From the NCBI GenBank assembly GCA_050084515.1, contig CM114271.1:43710001-43774000 (forward strand): 64,000 nucleotides of DNA. The letters run 5' to 3'. The position numbers and the translations under genes are program-made. The notes beneath the pieces were generated by a model, which was not told where the DNA came from, made no database searches, and saw nothing but the letters and a program-made list of their open reading frames with translations. This DNA is from Blasia pusilla. Lineage: Eukaryota > Marchantiophyta > Marchantiopsida > Blasiales. Every line of letters starts with the position of its first letter. Position 1 is the first letter of the stretch. Positions 12,188 to 23,214 of the stretch are shown here, in pieces.

Positions 12188-14598
12188 TTATTTAGTATCT
12201 TGAACAAGGGATTTCTCCAGTGGAACCACTGAGTTATAGTGTTCCCCAAGCCCAAAGGCATGCCTGTGGTACGACACTCTGAGACTTGGATTTACCTCAG
12301 ATCCATCTTCCTGAATGTCTCCTTTATACTCCTTACCCATCTGCACATCAGGTAAAGCGGCAGAGAAAACAATGATATGCTTCTTTAGAGCATGAGATAA
12401 AGCCCCCAATTCCAGCTGCCCTCCCCACGCTGCTGTTGATTCAACCTCCTTACAGTATATCTCAAGCTTTGCCTCCAAGGTCACATTACTGTTTTCGCCT
12501 TCACTAGTCTCCGCCTCAATGAAGGGCATGAAGTCCTCTCCATGAGCCCGCATGTAATTAGCAGCTAATGATCTAAGTTCTTGATATGGATGTTGTACAA
12601 GTACTGGATGCAAAGCTAGCTGATCCTCTACTGCCCGATATAGACAGTGTCCATCAGATTTTATTTCCTTCAGAGTGAATCCCAGAGGTGCTAGCTTTGC
12701 CTGCAACTGCTGATCCTCCAGAACTCGCAGACTCACGACATTATTTTGTTCTTCCTGCAATGGTACACAAATATAAATAAATAAATAAATGTAGTAAACA
12801 GAACTCACCAATGAGAAGCACATCCTGGTATTTCCATCAGCACTAGGCCTAAATTAAATGATCAGGTCTTGAGACTTCATACTTGTATTCTTTGCTCTCG
12901 TTCAGCCTCCTGCTGAGCTCTTTTGTCTCTCCATTTCTGCCCTTTGGAAGGCCTGCTTGGATTACTGGTTCCATTTGCTGTGACGCCAGCTATTGCTTTC
13001 ACCTTCACCTCTATGCTGTTGGCCTCTTTCTCATCAACAGGTATACCCAAGGATGCCAGTTCTTTCACATGCCTAGCTTTTAATTTGATGTCGAGTCTCG
13101 AAACCTCCTCTTCCGCAAGCTTTTTCTTCGCCTTCTGCTCAGCTTTGCTACCCTTAGCAGCAGCTTTCTTCATAGCAATCTCCTTGTTTTGCAGTTCTTT
13201 AATCTCTTTCCTGCAATCAACACGCATGAACTTCAGATATGACGGATTCCTAGTCATACTCAAGTTGCAGATCTATCTTCAGAATGGTTGATGTGTAAAG
13301 AGTTTATTGGGTAGCTCTGCAACTACACCACACGGTACTATCGGTAATCATGTACATAATATATTCTCACCGTTTCGCTTCTTTCAACCTGACTGCTTCA
13401 TCCATGAGTTGAATGGGCGATGTCTATGGATATCAACATCCTACAAACTGACATGTTTATGAAATGATAGAGACTCAGTTGCCCCAGAGGCTAAGAGATT
13501 CGAACAAAGCAGCCCATCATGTGGATTTACCCTAATTGCAGTTTTGCCAACTCAATTTGGATTACTTTCATTTCGTTTTTGAGGGAAATGGGAAGTCATA
13601 GATAAGATGAGATAGTTACTTCGAAGCACCGAAGTTTCTGATCTCTTGGATGACAAGCGGGTACAAAAGTGGACCCAAATCAAGGGTAGAAACGACTACA
13701 TAGTAAACCTCCGGCCTCAGCGTACAATCCCAACTGAAGGAGGTAGTTGACAAGCAACGAATTTGACAGAAGTCGGAGAAACGGGAGTGGGATGACTTGG
13801 AGTGGACGCTCGGAAGACAGCACATTGGAAGCAGGTTTCCAGCTCGTTATCCATGCGAGAAAATACCAGTACGCGTCATCCAAACGGCTGATCCCCAGCT
13901 AGCTATTCATAGATTTGTGAGAGCTCTAAGTCCAATAAGCGTCCAGTTTCACGAGACCTACTTCGCTATCACGTCAAACTTAATTTCCAAAAGAAAATAC
14001 GCTTATACGAAAGAAGACTACAGCTGCTTGATATTGCAACGAAAAGATAACCAGGGCTTAATAGAGGCGGCTTTGATCATTCCAAATTTCAGGAGTAACG
14101 GTCCAAATTAGGTTTCTATTAGGATCCCCTTGGTGGATCAGGGCTGGCAGTTCAAACAATGTCCATATGAAAGACTGGTGGCTTTTATCACTGCGACGCG
14201 CACCAGAGTGCTCCATTCCTTCGAAACTCCCATTCCCAGGTCAGCATGGTGTAACATCTTATTCTTCGAGCAACCCGAAAGCAGCGAAAGGAGCAACCTC
14301 GCGGCAAGCAGCAAAGAACAGAAGCCAAGCGGATCGAAAGCATCGGCCAAACATCCCAAACGAAACGCTATTCCTGCGAAAAGAGACGACACACAGGGAA
14401 AAAAACGAAGCACTCAAGGGGGATGGGGCACAAGGACAGGACAGGACAGTACTGGTGACGTGCAAGCATTTCCGACCGCGTCTCCTTGCTGGCACCTCCA
14501 TCTCCATTTCCATTTGTCCCCGCAACCATACTATCACTAGACCCTCCTGCCGCCGCCGCTGCAGGTGCCGCTGAAGCTTCTCTCTCAGTGTCCTCCAT
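12188..14598 (-). CDS. OTU-domain deubiquitinase, OTUD6/plant OTU5-like
   Basis: Three exons: 14453-14598, 12883-13210 and 12188-12754, giving about 346 residues. Phases close across both introns. The N-terminal exon is rich in Ala/Gly and ends in SEMLARH. The second is a charged Lys/Glu/Ala coiled-coil-like stretch ([24 protein letters not shown]). The third is the OTU cysteine protease domain. It has the Asp-Gly-His-Cys box with the catalytic Cys in [13 protein letters not shown] and the catalytic His near the C-terminus in GEHYNSV. The expected reaction is removal of ubiquitin from proteins in cytosol or nucleus. The first ATG of the long frame is at 14598; a GTG two codons upstream is not a credible start. 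An alternative first exon, ATG at 13405 with donor at 13371, also splices in frame to exon 2, but the 14598 start fits the family better. The gene is intact. Confidence 0.92.
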
Positions 14599-15120
14599 CA
14601 CTCATACCCTTGGCTTCAGCGCATTCTTCTCAAATCCCCTCCCTCCCTCGTTCCTCAGAACCAATTTCCCTCTCCTCTCTCCTTTACCAACAAACACATG
14701 AATACAACAACTCCTCCTTTCCTCTCCCCTCCTCTCTCTCTCTCTCTCTGTCTCTGAGAGGTCTTTGGGCGTTGCGTTCCTGCGCTACCACACTGGAACC
14801 GGAACAGAACAGCCCGTGGAGCGGAGCTGGTGATGGGCGTGCCGGGGCTACCGGGCCACCGGCAGCAGCCCGCGGCCGGGGAACGCGGTTTGCTCGCTCG
14901 TTCGTTCGTTCCCTGGGGGGATGGACGGACGCCTGTCCTACGGAGGAACCGAGAATCTCAAAATGGCGAGCGTACATCGATGGAATCCGTCCGTTCACCC
15001 CCCGCTTCATCTATGTCGTCTGCATGATGCATGATGATAATATAGGAGTAGGAAGGATAAATATACGATAAAGATATTATTACGGGCCATAGCCACGTCT
15101 AATTAAATGGTCACATCTGG
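14599..15120. promoter_or_regulatory. Upstream region of the OTU gene with a CT tract
   Basis: GC-rich DNA lies directly upstream of the OTU start. It contains a CT run at about 14731-14749 and GC-rich low-complexity sequence up to about 15010. An out-of-frame ATG overlaps just upstream of the start codon (14604). No clear TATA box was found. It is called regulatory only by position. Confidence 0.35.
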
Positions 15121-15239
15121 CTAATTTAGAAAAATGGACTCGTCCGTATTCTCCATTAGTTTGTGCATGGCACGAGCACTGACTAGTGTTTTTAACGTTA
15201 AGAGCGTCGAGAGGAAGAGACGGAATTTGTTTCGTGCGT

Positions 15240-15790
15240 GAGAGTGTGCAAGCCCATGCAATTTTTTAGGAGAATGGATATGTTGGAGCCCATGGGAATT
15301 TTGGTGGTGTTTAGGGTTTAGGGTATAGCATGGGAGAGTGTCGCAGTTGCATGGAGTTTTCACTAGCCTTGTACGGAGTGTTTGTGTTGCATGGGAGTGT
15401 GTCCAGATCCTTGGAGTTCTTGAGACGTGGAGAGCGTGTTGGAACGGATTGAATATTTTAGACCCACGGTCGATGGAGTTTTTTCCTACCCTTATGTGGA
15501 GCATATGTGATGTTAGAGAGTTTTTCCACGCTAATGTCAAGACACATGGGGGTGTGTCCAAGTTGACTAGTTTACAACCCGTGCTATGTATGGGAATACT
15601 AATCATGCTTCTCAAAATTTCCAAAAAACTCTTGCCTCCCCTCTACCACGCGTCAATGAGGTAGGTGTTTGAAAATTAAGAATTCATCCTCCCTCAATAG
15701 TATAGATGGAGTTCTATCTACCCTTGGATGGAGCATGTACGTTCCATGGGAGTGTGTCCAAATCAATGGAATTCGAGGCGAATCGAGAAA
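15240..15790. repeat. Degenerate tandem-like repeats
   Basis: A motif resembling CATGGGAGTGTGTCCA, followed by ATGGAGTTTT and a CTACCCTT segment, recurs several times with drift, for example near 15320-15420, 15476-15550 and 15706-15770. Spacing varies. Open frames here on both strands (for example 15121-15624 minus) are by-products of the repeat. There is no coding signal. Confidence 0.55.
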
Positions 15791-15947
15791 GTGGAAGATC
15801 TTATGATGAAAGGACCTTCATTGCTAACCATATTTGTCACTTACTTGATATCCAAGTGTATACAAGCCAATCGAATTTTTGGGGGCTTGTTAGGGATGTG
15901 GGAGACATTGGTGTTTGAGGGGTTTCTTTCCTAATCATAAATCTCTT

Positions 15948-16472
15948 CACTTAGCCAATGTTGTTTATTTTATTGTTGGGGTTAGTTTTGGGTATCTTGT
16001 TTTTGTTTCATTTCGGCTAGTTATGGTCCTTAACGTATTTGACATTTTCAATCTCTCTTGGTTTTGATCAAATTTAATTTTCCTGTCCTATTTTCTCCAC
16101 AATGACCTTTCTTGAGGTTGATTTCAATTTTGTTTCATTTCATTTTTACTCATAATTACTATTTTGTGGGAATGTGATTTTATGTATTCAAATGAGGAAA
16201 TGATCATTACATAATTTTCCTCACCTAGCTAATGTTATGTATGTTATGGTTGGAGTTGGTTTAGGGGTTCTTGTTTTTGTTTCATTTTGGCTAATTATGA
16301 TCTTTGACATACTTGACATTTTTAGTCTCTCTTGGCTTTGACCAAATTGAATTTCCCCATCCTCTTCCTCCACAATAACCTTTCTTGAGGTTCATTTCAT
16401 TTTTAGTGATCATTGCTATTTTGTAAGAACATGACTTTATATATTCAAATGAGGAAATGATCTTTACATGAA
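15948..16472 (+). repeat. Diverged tandem duplication, two units of about 260 bp
   Basis: Unit 1 runs from about 15948 to 16213 and unit 2 from about 16222 to 16472. Both begin with CACYTAGCYAATGTT and end with AATGAGGAAATGAT plus MTTACAT. In between they share a TTGTTTTTGTTTCATTT block, a TTGACATTTT block and a CTTTCTTGAGGTT block. Identity is visibly below 90%, so the duplication is old. No coding potential was seen. Confidence 0.8.
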
Positions 16473-16787
16473 TGGATCCAAATAGGGATAGTTGTTGAAG
16501 GCATATTCATCATTGGGATACCTAATTAATTAAAGATAATTATTGAGCAATCATCCAATTGAGGAAAGACACATCTATTATTTGGTCACAACATGCTATA
16601 ATAATAATAAGAACATATTATATTTGGACTAGGGTTAGAGTTATAATATATCTATACTTTTGGGATTTATGTGATTATTGGATTGTATCTTTGTTATGAG
16701 TGGTTGGTTAAGTTTGGCATCCAGTCATTTTTGGGATTCACATTTCCAAAAAAGAAAAAATTGGAACAAATGACATGTGGACTTGGT

Positions 16788-16788
<1 letters not shown>

Positions 16789-16833
<45 letters not shown>
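16789..16833. repeat. (GA)n microsatellite
   Basis: A GA run of about 45 bp is followed by GAAAGAAAG. Confidence 0.95.
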
Positions 16834-16837
<4 letters not shown>

Positions 16838-17149
16838 AAGGGACCTAGGATGTTAGAGTTCAAATTCCCTTAGGATGGAGGATGGATGTGACTTTATGAT
16901 CACTCAATGAAGGCTACATATAGTTCCACATGCGTCTAACTTAATTGTAACACCCACATCGTATCATGATGTAGGTGTTGATTTCAACCATATAAGATTT
17001 AGATATATTATTGCAGAGATTGATGTTGATACTATGATTACTTGAGGTGCTATTAGAATAACTGAGCCATAAAAAGATGGGATTGAGTAAGTCTCAAAAG
17101 TGGGGATAGACGGGAAACAAGCCTTGGTTTGCTGAAGGTTAATATTGTT

Positions 17150-17480
17150 GAGGCAATTTACATATTATCAATGGTGCCCCAAAAATCAATAGCGGAGCAA
17201 AGGCATCAATATGATGAGGAGTCATAGGCAAATCCTATGTAATCTTAAGTTGATCCAATGTTGAGTACGATGTTGTGGATGGCCACTATAGTATGTAAGA
17301 CTCAAATGTTTCTCATAGACTTGGAAGTACTTGAAGTTGAGCCATTTGAGGTATGTCATCTAGCTACCATGCTTTGTGAACATAGAGAGGTTATTGCCTC
17401 TCATATATAGGTCATTTGGGAGGAGGTGATGGACTTCTCTCCAAGAATGTATTGGAGATGTCGCCTAGTGGCTCACGGTA
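17150..17480 (+). mobile_element. Relic of the A/B-family retroelement, gag-protease linker
   Basis: This stretch aligns by eye with the gag-protease linker of element A (minus strand, about 25350-25080). Read on the plus strand it still shows LEVEPFEVCHLATMLCEHRE, against the element A sequence around GPAEVFRLAAMLCEHGE. It is full of stop codons and strongly AT-shifted. Flanking AT-rich DNA from about 16930 to 18300 may belong to the same relic but is too diverged to assign. It forms the host sequence into which element B inserted. Confidence 0.65.
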
Positions 17481-18316
17481 GGCTATGACTATCTTGTTGG
17501 TGGGTACGCCAACTACCTAGACTCATGATAGAGAAAACCCTCGGGGAGCTGACTATTACTTAGTGGCCTAAAATATGTATATGCACAAGTCACCATCCAG
17601 GATAAGGTAATAAACTTTGTTATGTGGATTCTACAATAAGCACATATATCTTATCTAGCAAGAATACAGTTTCCAAGGGTAGATGTTCATCCTTGCATGG
17701 AATGGTCCAAAGCTAGAACATTTGGAGACTTTGCATCATAGGATATGACCACATTAAACATCAAATGGTGAAGAGGTTTCCAAACTCTGATATGATGCTT
17801 ATGAGTATTATCTTTCAGTTCCTCTAGTATTTATTTAGAAGTTTGTTTTATATGTTAATTTGGCAAGCAAGAATTTCAATCATTTCCAAGCAAAGGTAAA
17901 TATATATTGAGAATACTAGAGGTTGTGTATATAGATGTTTGGACAACATCTCAATCTAATTTGATTGGTAGTGAGTAGTTTAAAACTTTTGTTGAAAAAT
18001 TCTCTAGATGAATAGGAATAAATTTCACGACATCAAATTCATAAGTATTTGACACATTCCATAATTTTAAGAATCTCTTAAAGAATAAATTTGGATATTA
18101 TATTCTTAAATGTAGATCAAATGGAGGAGGCAAGCTAATCTCTAGCAAGTTTGACGTTTTGCTACAACAACATAGCATCACATCTCTAATGGCAAGTTAA
18201 TTGTATTTCTACTTGAAAGCATAATGGAATAGAAGAGAGGAAGTATCAATACATACCATAAACAGAGAGGATTATTGTTGAATGAGAAAAGTGTGTCAAA
18301 GTTGTATTGGGAAGGA

Positions 18317-18619
18317 TGTCACGTCTTTTAGGATAGATCGGTGAGATCTAGTAGAGCGCCTTCATGAATAGTGGAGGACAGGCTCAGTAGGTTGAGGATA
18401 ACTTGTTGAGGCCCCAAGAAACCTGAGAGAGCAAGTTTCCTTTCCGCTCATTTGGAGCCATATTGAGGCACTTACTATTTTAGGGAAGTAATATTTTGAG
18501 TATATGATCAACTTTCTATTTTTGGTAGTTGGCCCTTGACCTCCTAGATCAGGTCAAGAGCCAAGGAGGTGACTTGGGAGCATAGGTTACCATGGAGAGA
18601 GCTTGGGAGAGGGGAGGGG
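18317..18619 (+). repeat. Element B 5' terminal repeat L1, first part
   Basis: This is the left part of B's L repeat, cut by element A after AGGGG. The rest resumes at 28747 and ends at 28955 (TTTTACA). The joined repeat is about 512 bp and matches L2 at 36161 onwards. It begins TGTCAC and ends ACA, but unlike the 3' end it is not followed by the X segment. Confidence 0.88.
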
Positions 18620-19239
18620 TGTCGTGCGCATATATATCGCTACACAACATACATCGCTGGTCACATCTACACCACACAACACCGATCTTCCCCACACATG
18701 GGTCGATCCACACATGTACAAAAATCAACTCATACATATACATGGAGATCACACAACAAAAATAAAGAGTAGTAAAAAAAGGCACACCCGGTCTAAAACT
18801 CCACTCCTCAATCTACATTGACATATTGAGCCTCGTCCACCCTGTGCTATCAAGGAATCCGGACGCTAGCACCCTAGTCCTATCTCACACACATACAAGG
18901 GAGGTGCTCCAACGGCCCAACATGAGAAAGATGGCTTAGGAAAGCCATCTTCGTCTCTTATATAGGGTTGGAAAGAGCCAAAAGGCTCTTTCCCTAAAAA
19001 TAGCCCTCTCCTTGGTAACCTACGCGCACAGGTTACCAAGGGCGGGTAACCAGGTCAACAAGTCATCCGGTTGTGAAAGACCTCAACATGAAAGTTGGCA
19101 AAAAACGACGTTCCTGACACAATGGACCTATCCTCAACCTCATCTGACACCGTGGGACAAAGTTACACTCAAGATAGTTTCCTGGCTCATGCGCCCTATC
19201 CACGATAGATCTCGGCCTATCTGCTACTCAGATGTGACA
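18620..19239 (-). repeat. Element A 3' terminal repeat (L2 then X2)
   Basis: L2 is about 18758-19239 and X2 about 18620-18740, in plus coordinates. L2 matches L1 at 28262-28742 along its whole length, and a CTATATAAG TATA-like box occurs in both (about 18957 and 28465 plus). X2 matches X1 at 19242-19361 and has no counterpart next to L1. About 18 bp between X2 and L2 belong to neither match. Confidence 0.85.
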
Positions 19240-19241
19240 GC

Positions 19242-19368
19242 TGTTGTGCGCATACATATCGCTACATAACATACATCGCTGGTCACATCTACACCACATA
19301 ACACCAATCTTCCCCACACACGGGTTGATCCACACATGTACAAAAATAAACTCATACATACGCCCCCC
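19242..19368 (-). repeat. Element A internal X1 copy and G-rich tract
   Basis: X1 (19242-19361) repeats the terminal 120 bp of the element just inside L2, separated from L2 by the two bases GC at 19240-19241. Directly upstream of X1 in element orientation is a G-rich run (six Cs on the plus strand, 19363-19368). It is placed like a polypurine tract, so plus-strand priming would start at X1 rather than at L2. Confidence 0.75.
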
Positions 19369-19436
19369 TAGCTGGCAGTTGGATCCCCCCAACTCCAGAT
19401 AGAAAATATCACATCTCTCTAACATGACCTACTACC

Positions 19437-20790
19437 CTATACACATCTCGGACACATCCATCGTCCTGTGGGAACCACATCAAGAGGGGGGGTCAGACAT
19501 GATATATGCCACCCTCAAGAACAATCATCACATACCAACATGGTGGCTGCACCCCTCGCAGATCCGCACAACATACACCTCAAGCCTACAGGTATCACTG
19601 CCAAGCTCAGATCCATTGTCCCATCTACATTCGGAAGATGACATGGCGCACAATTGCGCACATCATCCTTCCAAACCATACCATCTCGTTCCTCCAACAT
19701 GAGGACTCCGGTCAGTAATACCTCGCGCACACGTAGGATCGCGGCGGCGGTAAAGATGACATCTAGCGTCGTGGGTGCCGCCTGCTGTAAATACACGTAA
19801 TCTCCAAGATGAAACCTCCTAATCCTTGGACGATAACCTCCTCCACGAATGGTCACGTACCTCAATGTATCTCTATGGTGGGCAATAGCTAAGTTCTCAA
19901 AGGCCATAGGCATAACTCTACGAAAAACTTCTGCCCTCTGAGAACATGTTTGTACCCACACATCTGGATCATCAAGATCTAACATCTCCGCCATGTCACG
20001 TCAAATCGCTGCAGGTAAATGTGGCTCTCTGCCAAAGAGCAAAAAGTACGGTGAAAATGACGCCAAGGATGCCTGCCGACTAAAGCGATAACCCATAGCC
20101 AACCATGGCAAGTGTAGGTCCCACTCCCTCAACTGTCCCCGTTGCAAGCCATACTTGCTCAATCATTTCTTCACCGTCTGTACCACTCTCTCCGCCAACC
20201 CATCTGCCTCAAGATGATCTCTGGACGTGGTGCAGTGATCTATCAGCACCTGATCACACAAGGCCTGAAACTCTCCCCTGAACTCGGTACCCTGGTCAGT
20301 CAACACCTCCGCCGGTGCACCAAAGTGACTAAGCACACGATCTAGAAACGCATAAGATGTTCCCTTGCTCGCCTTGTCTGGTAGTGCCACCAACTCTATC
20401 CACTTGGAGAAATACTCCACTATGACCAACACGTACCTATCATGACGCCCCGTCAATGGCAAAGGTCCCGCAAAGTCTAAACTCCACCAATAACCTAAAC
20501 CCATAATCGGCAAAAGATGTAACTGTGGGAGAATTGAAGGATGCTCGCACTGTGTCACATACCATACATCTGGCCACAAATTGCAGTACCCCAGTATGCA
20601 TGTCGCGCCACCAATACTGAACCTGGAGTAAGCTGTAAGTACGCTTTACTCCGAAATGTCCCAACTCCTCATGGGCATGTCGCACTACACGTGCTCGCTG
20701 GGAAGGATGAGGTACCACTCGTATCCTACCATCTCCCCATACCCGAAAAATATGAGTCCCCTCCCACCTGAACCTCTTGGCTATCTGTAG
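19437..20790 (-). pseudogene. Element A integrase with C-terminal PHD finger
   Basis: In element order: the HHCC zinc domain (HAHEELGHFG then CMVC, about 20690-20560), and the DDE core with SLDFAGPL, LTDQGTEF and the Glu of GLAERVV. A C-terminal part follows with a GDYVYL block. The protein then ends in a PHD finger (19437-19577): CMLC, CDDC, GWHISC and MCPRC give Cys4-His-Cys3. The natural stop is at 19437. A TGA sits inside the PHD finger just before GWH, and a frame break separates zinc domain and core. The integrase should insert element cDNA into the chromosome, and a PHD finger would be expected to read histone H3 tails. No chromodomain is seen. Confidence 0.9.
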
Positions 20791-21299
20791 GATCCGATCC
20801 CGTTCCCTAGACTCACTATACTCGCAATGACGCCAGTGCGCAAGAACTCCACAACCTCCACGTCGTCATGGATATCACGACCACCTGTCGCCTCCTCACT
20901 AACCTCTGGATCCAAAGACTCATCATCCAACCCCACCACTGGAGTCATCACCAGTGGCTGACTTGCCATAGTCAACCAACAAATATAGGCAGATGCATGC
21001 CAACCGGGCACCATCTCCTCATCACTCTCTCCATGCCATCGAGCTCCTATGTCGTCTCTCTGACTCGGACATGGGTTACGACTCAACCTATCCGCATCCT
21101 GGTTCTGCCAACCTCGCGTATGAACCACCTCAAACTCATACTCCTATAGTAATAGAGCCCACATGGCAAGCTTTCCCGTAAGCTGCGGACTCAATCAACC
21201 ACCTCAACGGCTGATGATCAGTGATAAGTGTGAAAGGGTTGCCAAATAAATAGCACCTGAAATGTGCCACGGCCCACACTGCAGCCAAGCACTCTCCCT

Positions 21300-21590
21300 C
21301 ATCAAGCGGTAGATGACCAAGAGGTTAGCTGAACCAACATAAGGTCCTCTTGAAGAGGTCTTGGGTTCAACTCTCCCCTTGGACAGTGGGGGGCGGTCTC
21401 AACCCCAGGGCAGTGGCGTCCCCTACCTAGGGCATGGATGGTCCATGTTCGAGAGAGAGAGAATGCCTTGTGTGCCTTTCATGTGTGTGCCTTGACTATG
21501 CTCCCAGGTTAAAAAAAATCTGGATAAAATTCCAGACCTTCACAAAAAAAAGGAAAAAAAAAACAAAGAAACAAAAACCAAATCTCCTGA
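21300..21590 (+). mobile_element. tRNA-derived SINE-like insertion
   Basis: Inside element A's RNase H, the plus strand carries a box-A-like GGTTAGCTGAACC stretch near 21330 and a box-B-like GGTTCAACTCTCC at about 21364. About 200 bp of unrelated body and an A-rich tail (about 21542-21585) follow. This is the layout of a tRNA-derived SINE. The exact ends and target-site duplication were not resolved, because a second foreign block follows at once. Confidence 0.6.
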
Positions 21591-21596
21591 GTGAGA

Positions 21597-21709
21597 ACCC
21601 CAAATCTAGATGTGAAGGTGCCATGTCGGATGCGATGTCAATTTCACATATGTGGAAGGGGTCCCATAAGCCAGATCGGCTTCCCGTGGACTAAAAATCT
21701 ACTCTACTC
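21597..21709 (-). repeat. 113-bp shared block, copy in element A
   Basis: The minus strand of this block is almost identical to 30613-30726 in element B, and its core matches 63381-63456. It lies between the SINE-like tail and the RNase H sequence. Its core includes CCCCTTCCACATATGTG and CATCGCATCCGA. Confidence 0.85.
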
Positions 21710-23214
21710 CACTCATAAGAGTTGTACTTTGCCTCTGCAATGTTGTTCGATCGGCTCACGTAAGCCACAACGAACTCCCTCTCCTCGTCATCCCTCTGAG
21801 TAAGCACTACTCCTAGACCCAACATGCTCCAATCCGTATGTAACTGGAATGGGCGACCCCTAACCGATATGTGTAAAATGGGTGAGGACGTCAACCTGTC
21901 CTTGAGCTCCTGAGATGCTCGCTCCTGATCATCTCCCCACAACCAAACATGACCAAGTCTCGTCAACAAGGTCAAAGACTTTGCGATAGCACTAAAACCC
22001 TTGACATACCGTCGATAGAAGTTCGCCAGTCCAAGAAATGCTCGGACTCGACTCACATCTGTAGGGCGTGGAGTCTGCGCAATAGCCTCTACCTTCGTCT
22101 GCTGAACGCCTAACCCACTCGGGTATATGGTGTGTCCCAAGTACTCAATCAGCTCCTGAAAGAATCTGCACTTGCCTGGATGCATATGTAACTACAGTCC
22201 ATGTAACTGCAATCGCCGAAACGCCTCCTCCAAGTGTCGCTCATGCTCCTCAACCATGGAAGATAAGAATATCATCTATGTAACATCGTATAAAATCCAA
22301 GCCAGCCAGAATCCTATCCATCACTCTCTGAAACTCTGCAAGCGCGTTCTTCAACCCAAATGGTAAGAACCGCCATTGATACACGCAATCTCTCCCGAAC
22401 CGATCTATCCCCCAGAATGTTGTCTTCTCCCTGTCCTCCAACCTGATAGGAAGCTGATGATAGCCAGCACGAAGATCTAAAGTATTGAAGATCTTTGCAT
22501 GCCCTACCGCATCAAAGATCTCCTCAGGAGTAGGCATGGCGTACCGATATGACCTCGTCTCTCGGTTGATAGGACGGTAATCTCCACACATCCGCCTATC
22601 CGTCCAATTGCCATACATATCCTTCTTTTCCGGCATGATTGTGGCAGATGCGTACTCCCCATGTGATAACTCCACAAGTCCTGCCTCCAACAAGTCCTAA
22701 CTCCTGCTCTGAATCAAGGCTCACTCCATATGAGAATACCTGTAGGGTCGACAAAAGATCGGCTTATCACTAGCCAACTCAATCCGTATCCCGAGACCCT
22801 TCAGCGTACCCAAGTCTCTCATACTGAAGGCAAAACAACTGACATGCCCTCTCAGAAACCTATGAACTCGTCATCGCTCTCCTCCTATCAACTTGAGACC
22901 TCACATCATAGGCTCCCAAGTCTCCATTGTGACCTCACTCGGAGAGGACGCAACCTCCGGCTTTGGTTGCTATGTAGCAACACTAGCCACCTCCGCAACA
23001 GCCACTCCACTCTGACCTCCTACACCATACTCCACATCCGAAAAATGAACATGTGCTACTCTAGCCGCCTTCGTACTCTCTGCTCGAACGACATCCCAGG
23101 AAGTCCATGGGTGCCTATCTCTCCTCGTCTCGCCCCCAGCCAATGCTTGTACAGACCTTGTAGGCAATGGTCCAACTCCTGGATGTGACGGCATGGATGA
23201 CACTCACATCCGTC

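Larger units (their letters stand above)
20975..22945 (-). pseudogene. Element A reverse transcriptase and RNase H
   Basis: The reverse transcriptase starts near 22945 and contains MCGDYRPIN, LDLRAGYHQLPI, FGLKNA and the catalytic YIDD (22271-22282). RNase H begins near 21880 with FQLHTDWSMLGLG and continues past an insertion to DHQPLRWLIES and NQDADRLSRNP. The central domain matches Ty3/gypsy (Metaviridae-like) polymerases. RNase H is split by foreign DNA at about 21290-21714, after the NSYE segment. Several stops and frame changes add to the damage. Confidence 0.92.

Noticed and set aside
14565-15071. 168-codon open frame (+) and overlapping minus frames upstream of the OTU gene
   Set aside because: The length comes from GC-rich and CT-repeat low-complexity sequence, and overlapping frames on both strands are equally long.
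15121-15624. 167-codon minus-strand frame
   Set aside because: It spans the degenerate repeats and reflects their composition; no motif was seen.
18603-18821. Short open frames in the left end of element A
   Set aside because: They lie within the X2 and L2 repeats and are broken or absent in the other repeat copies.
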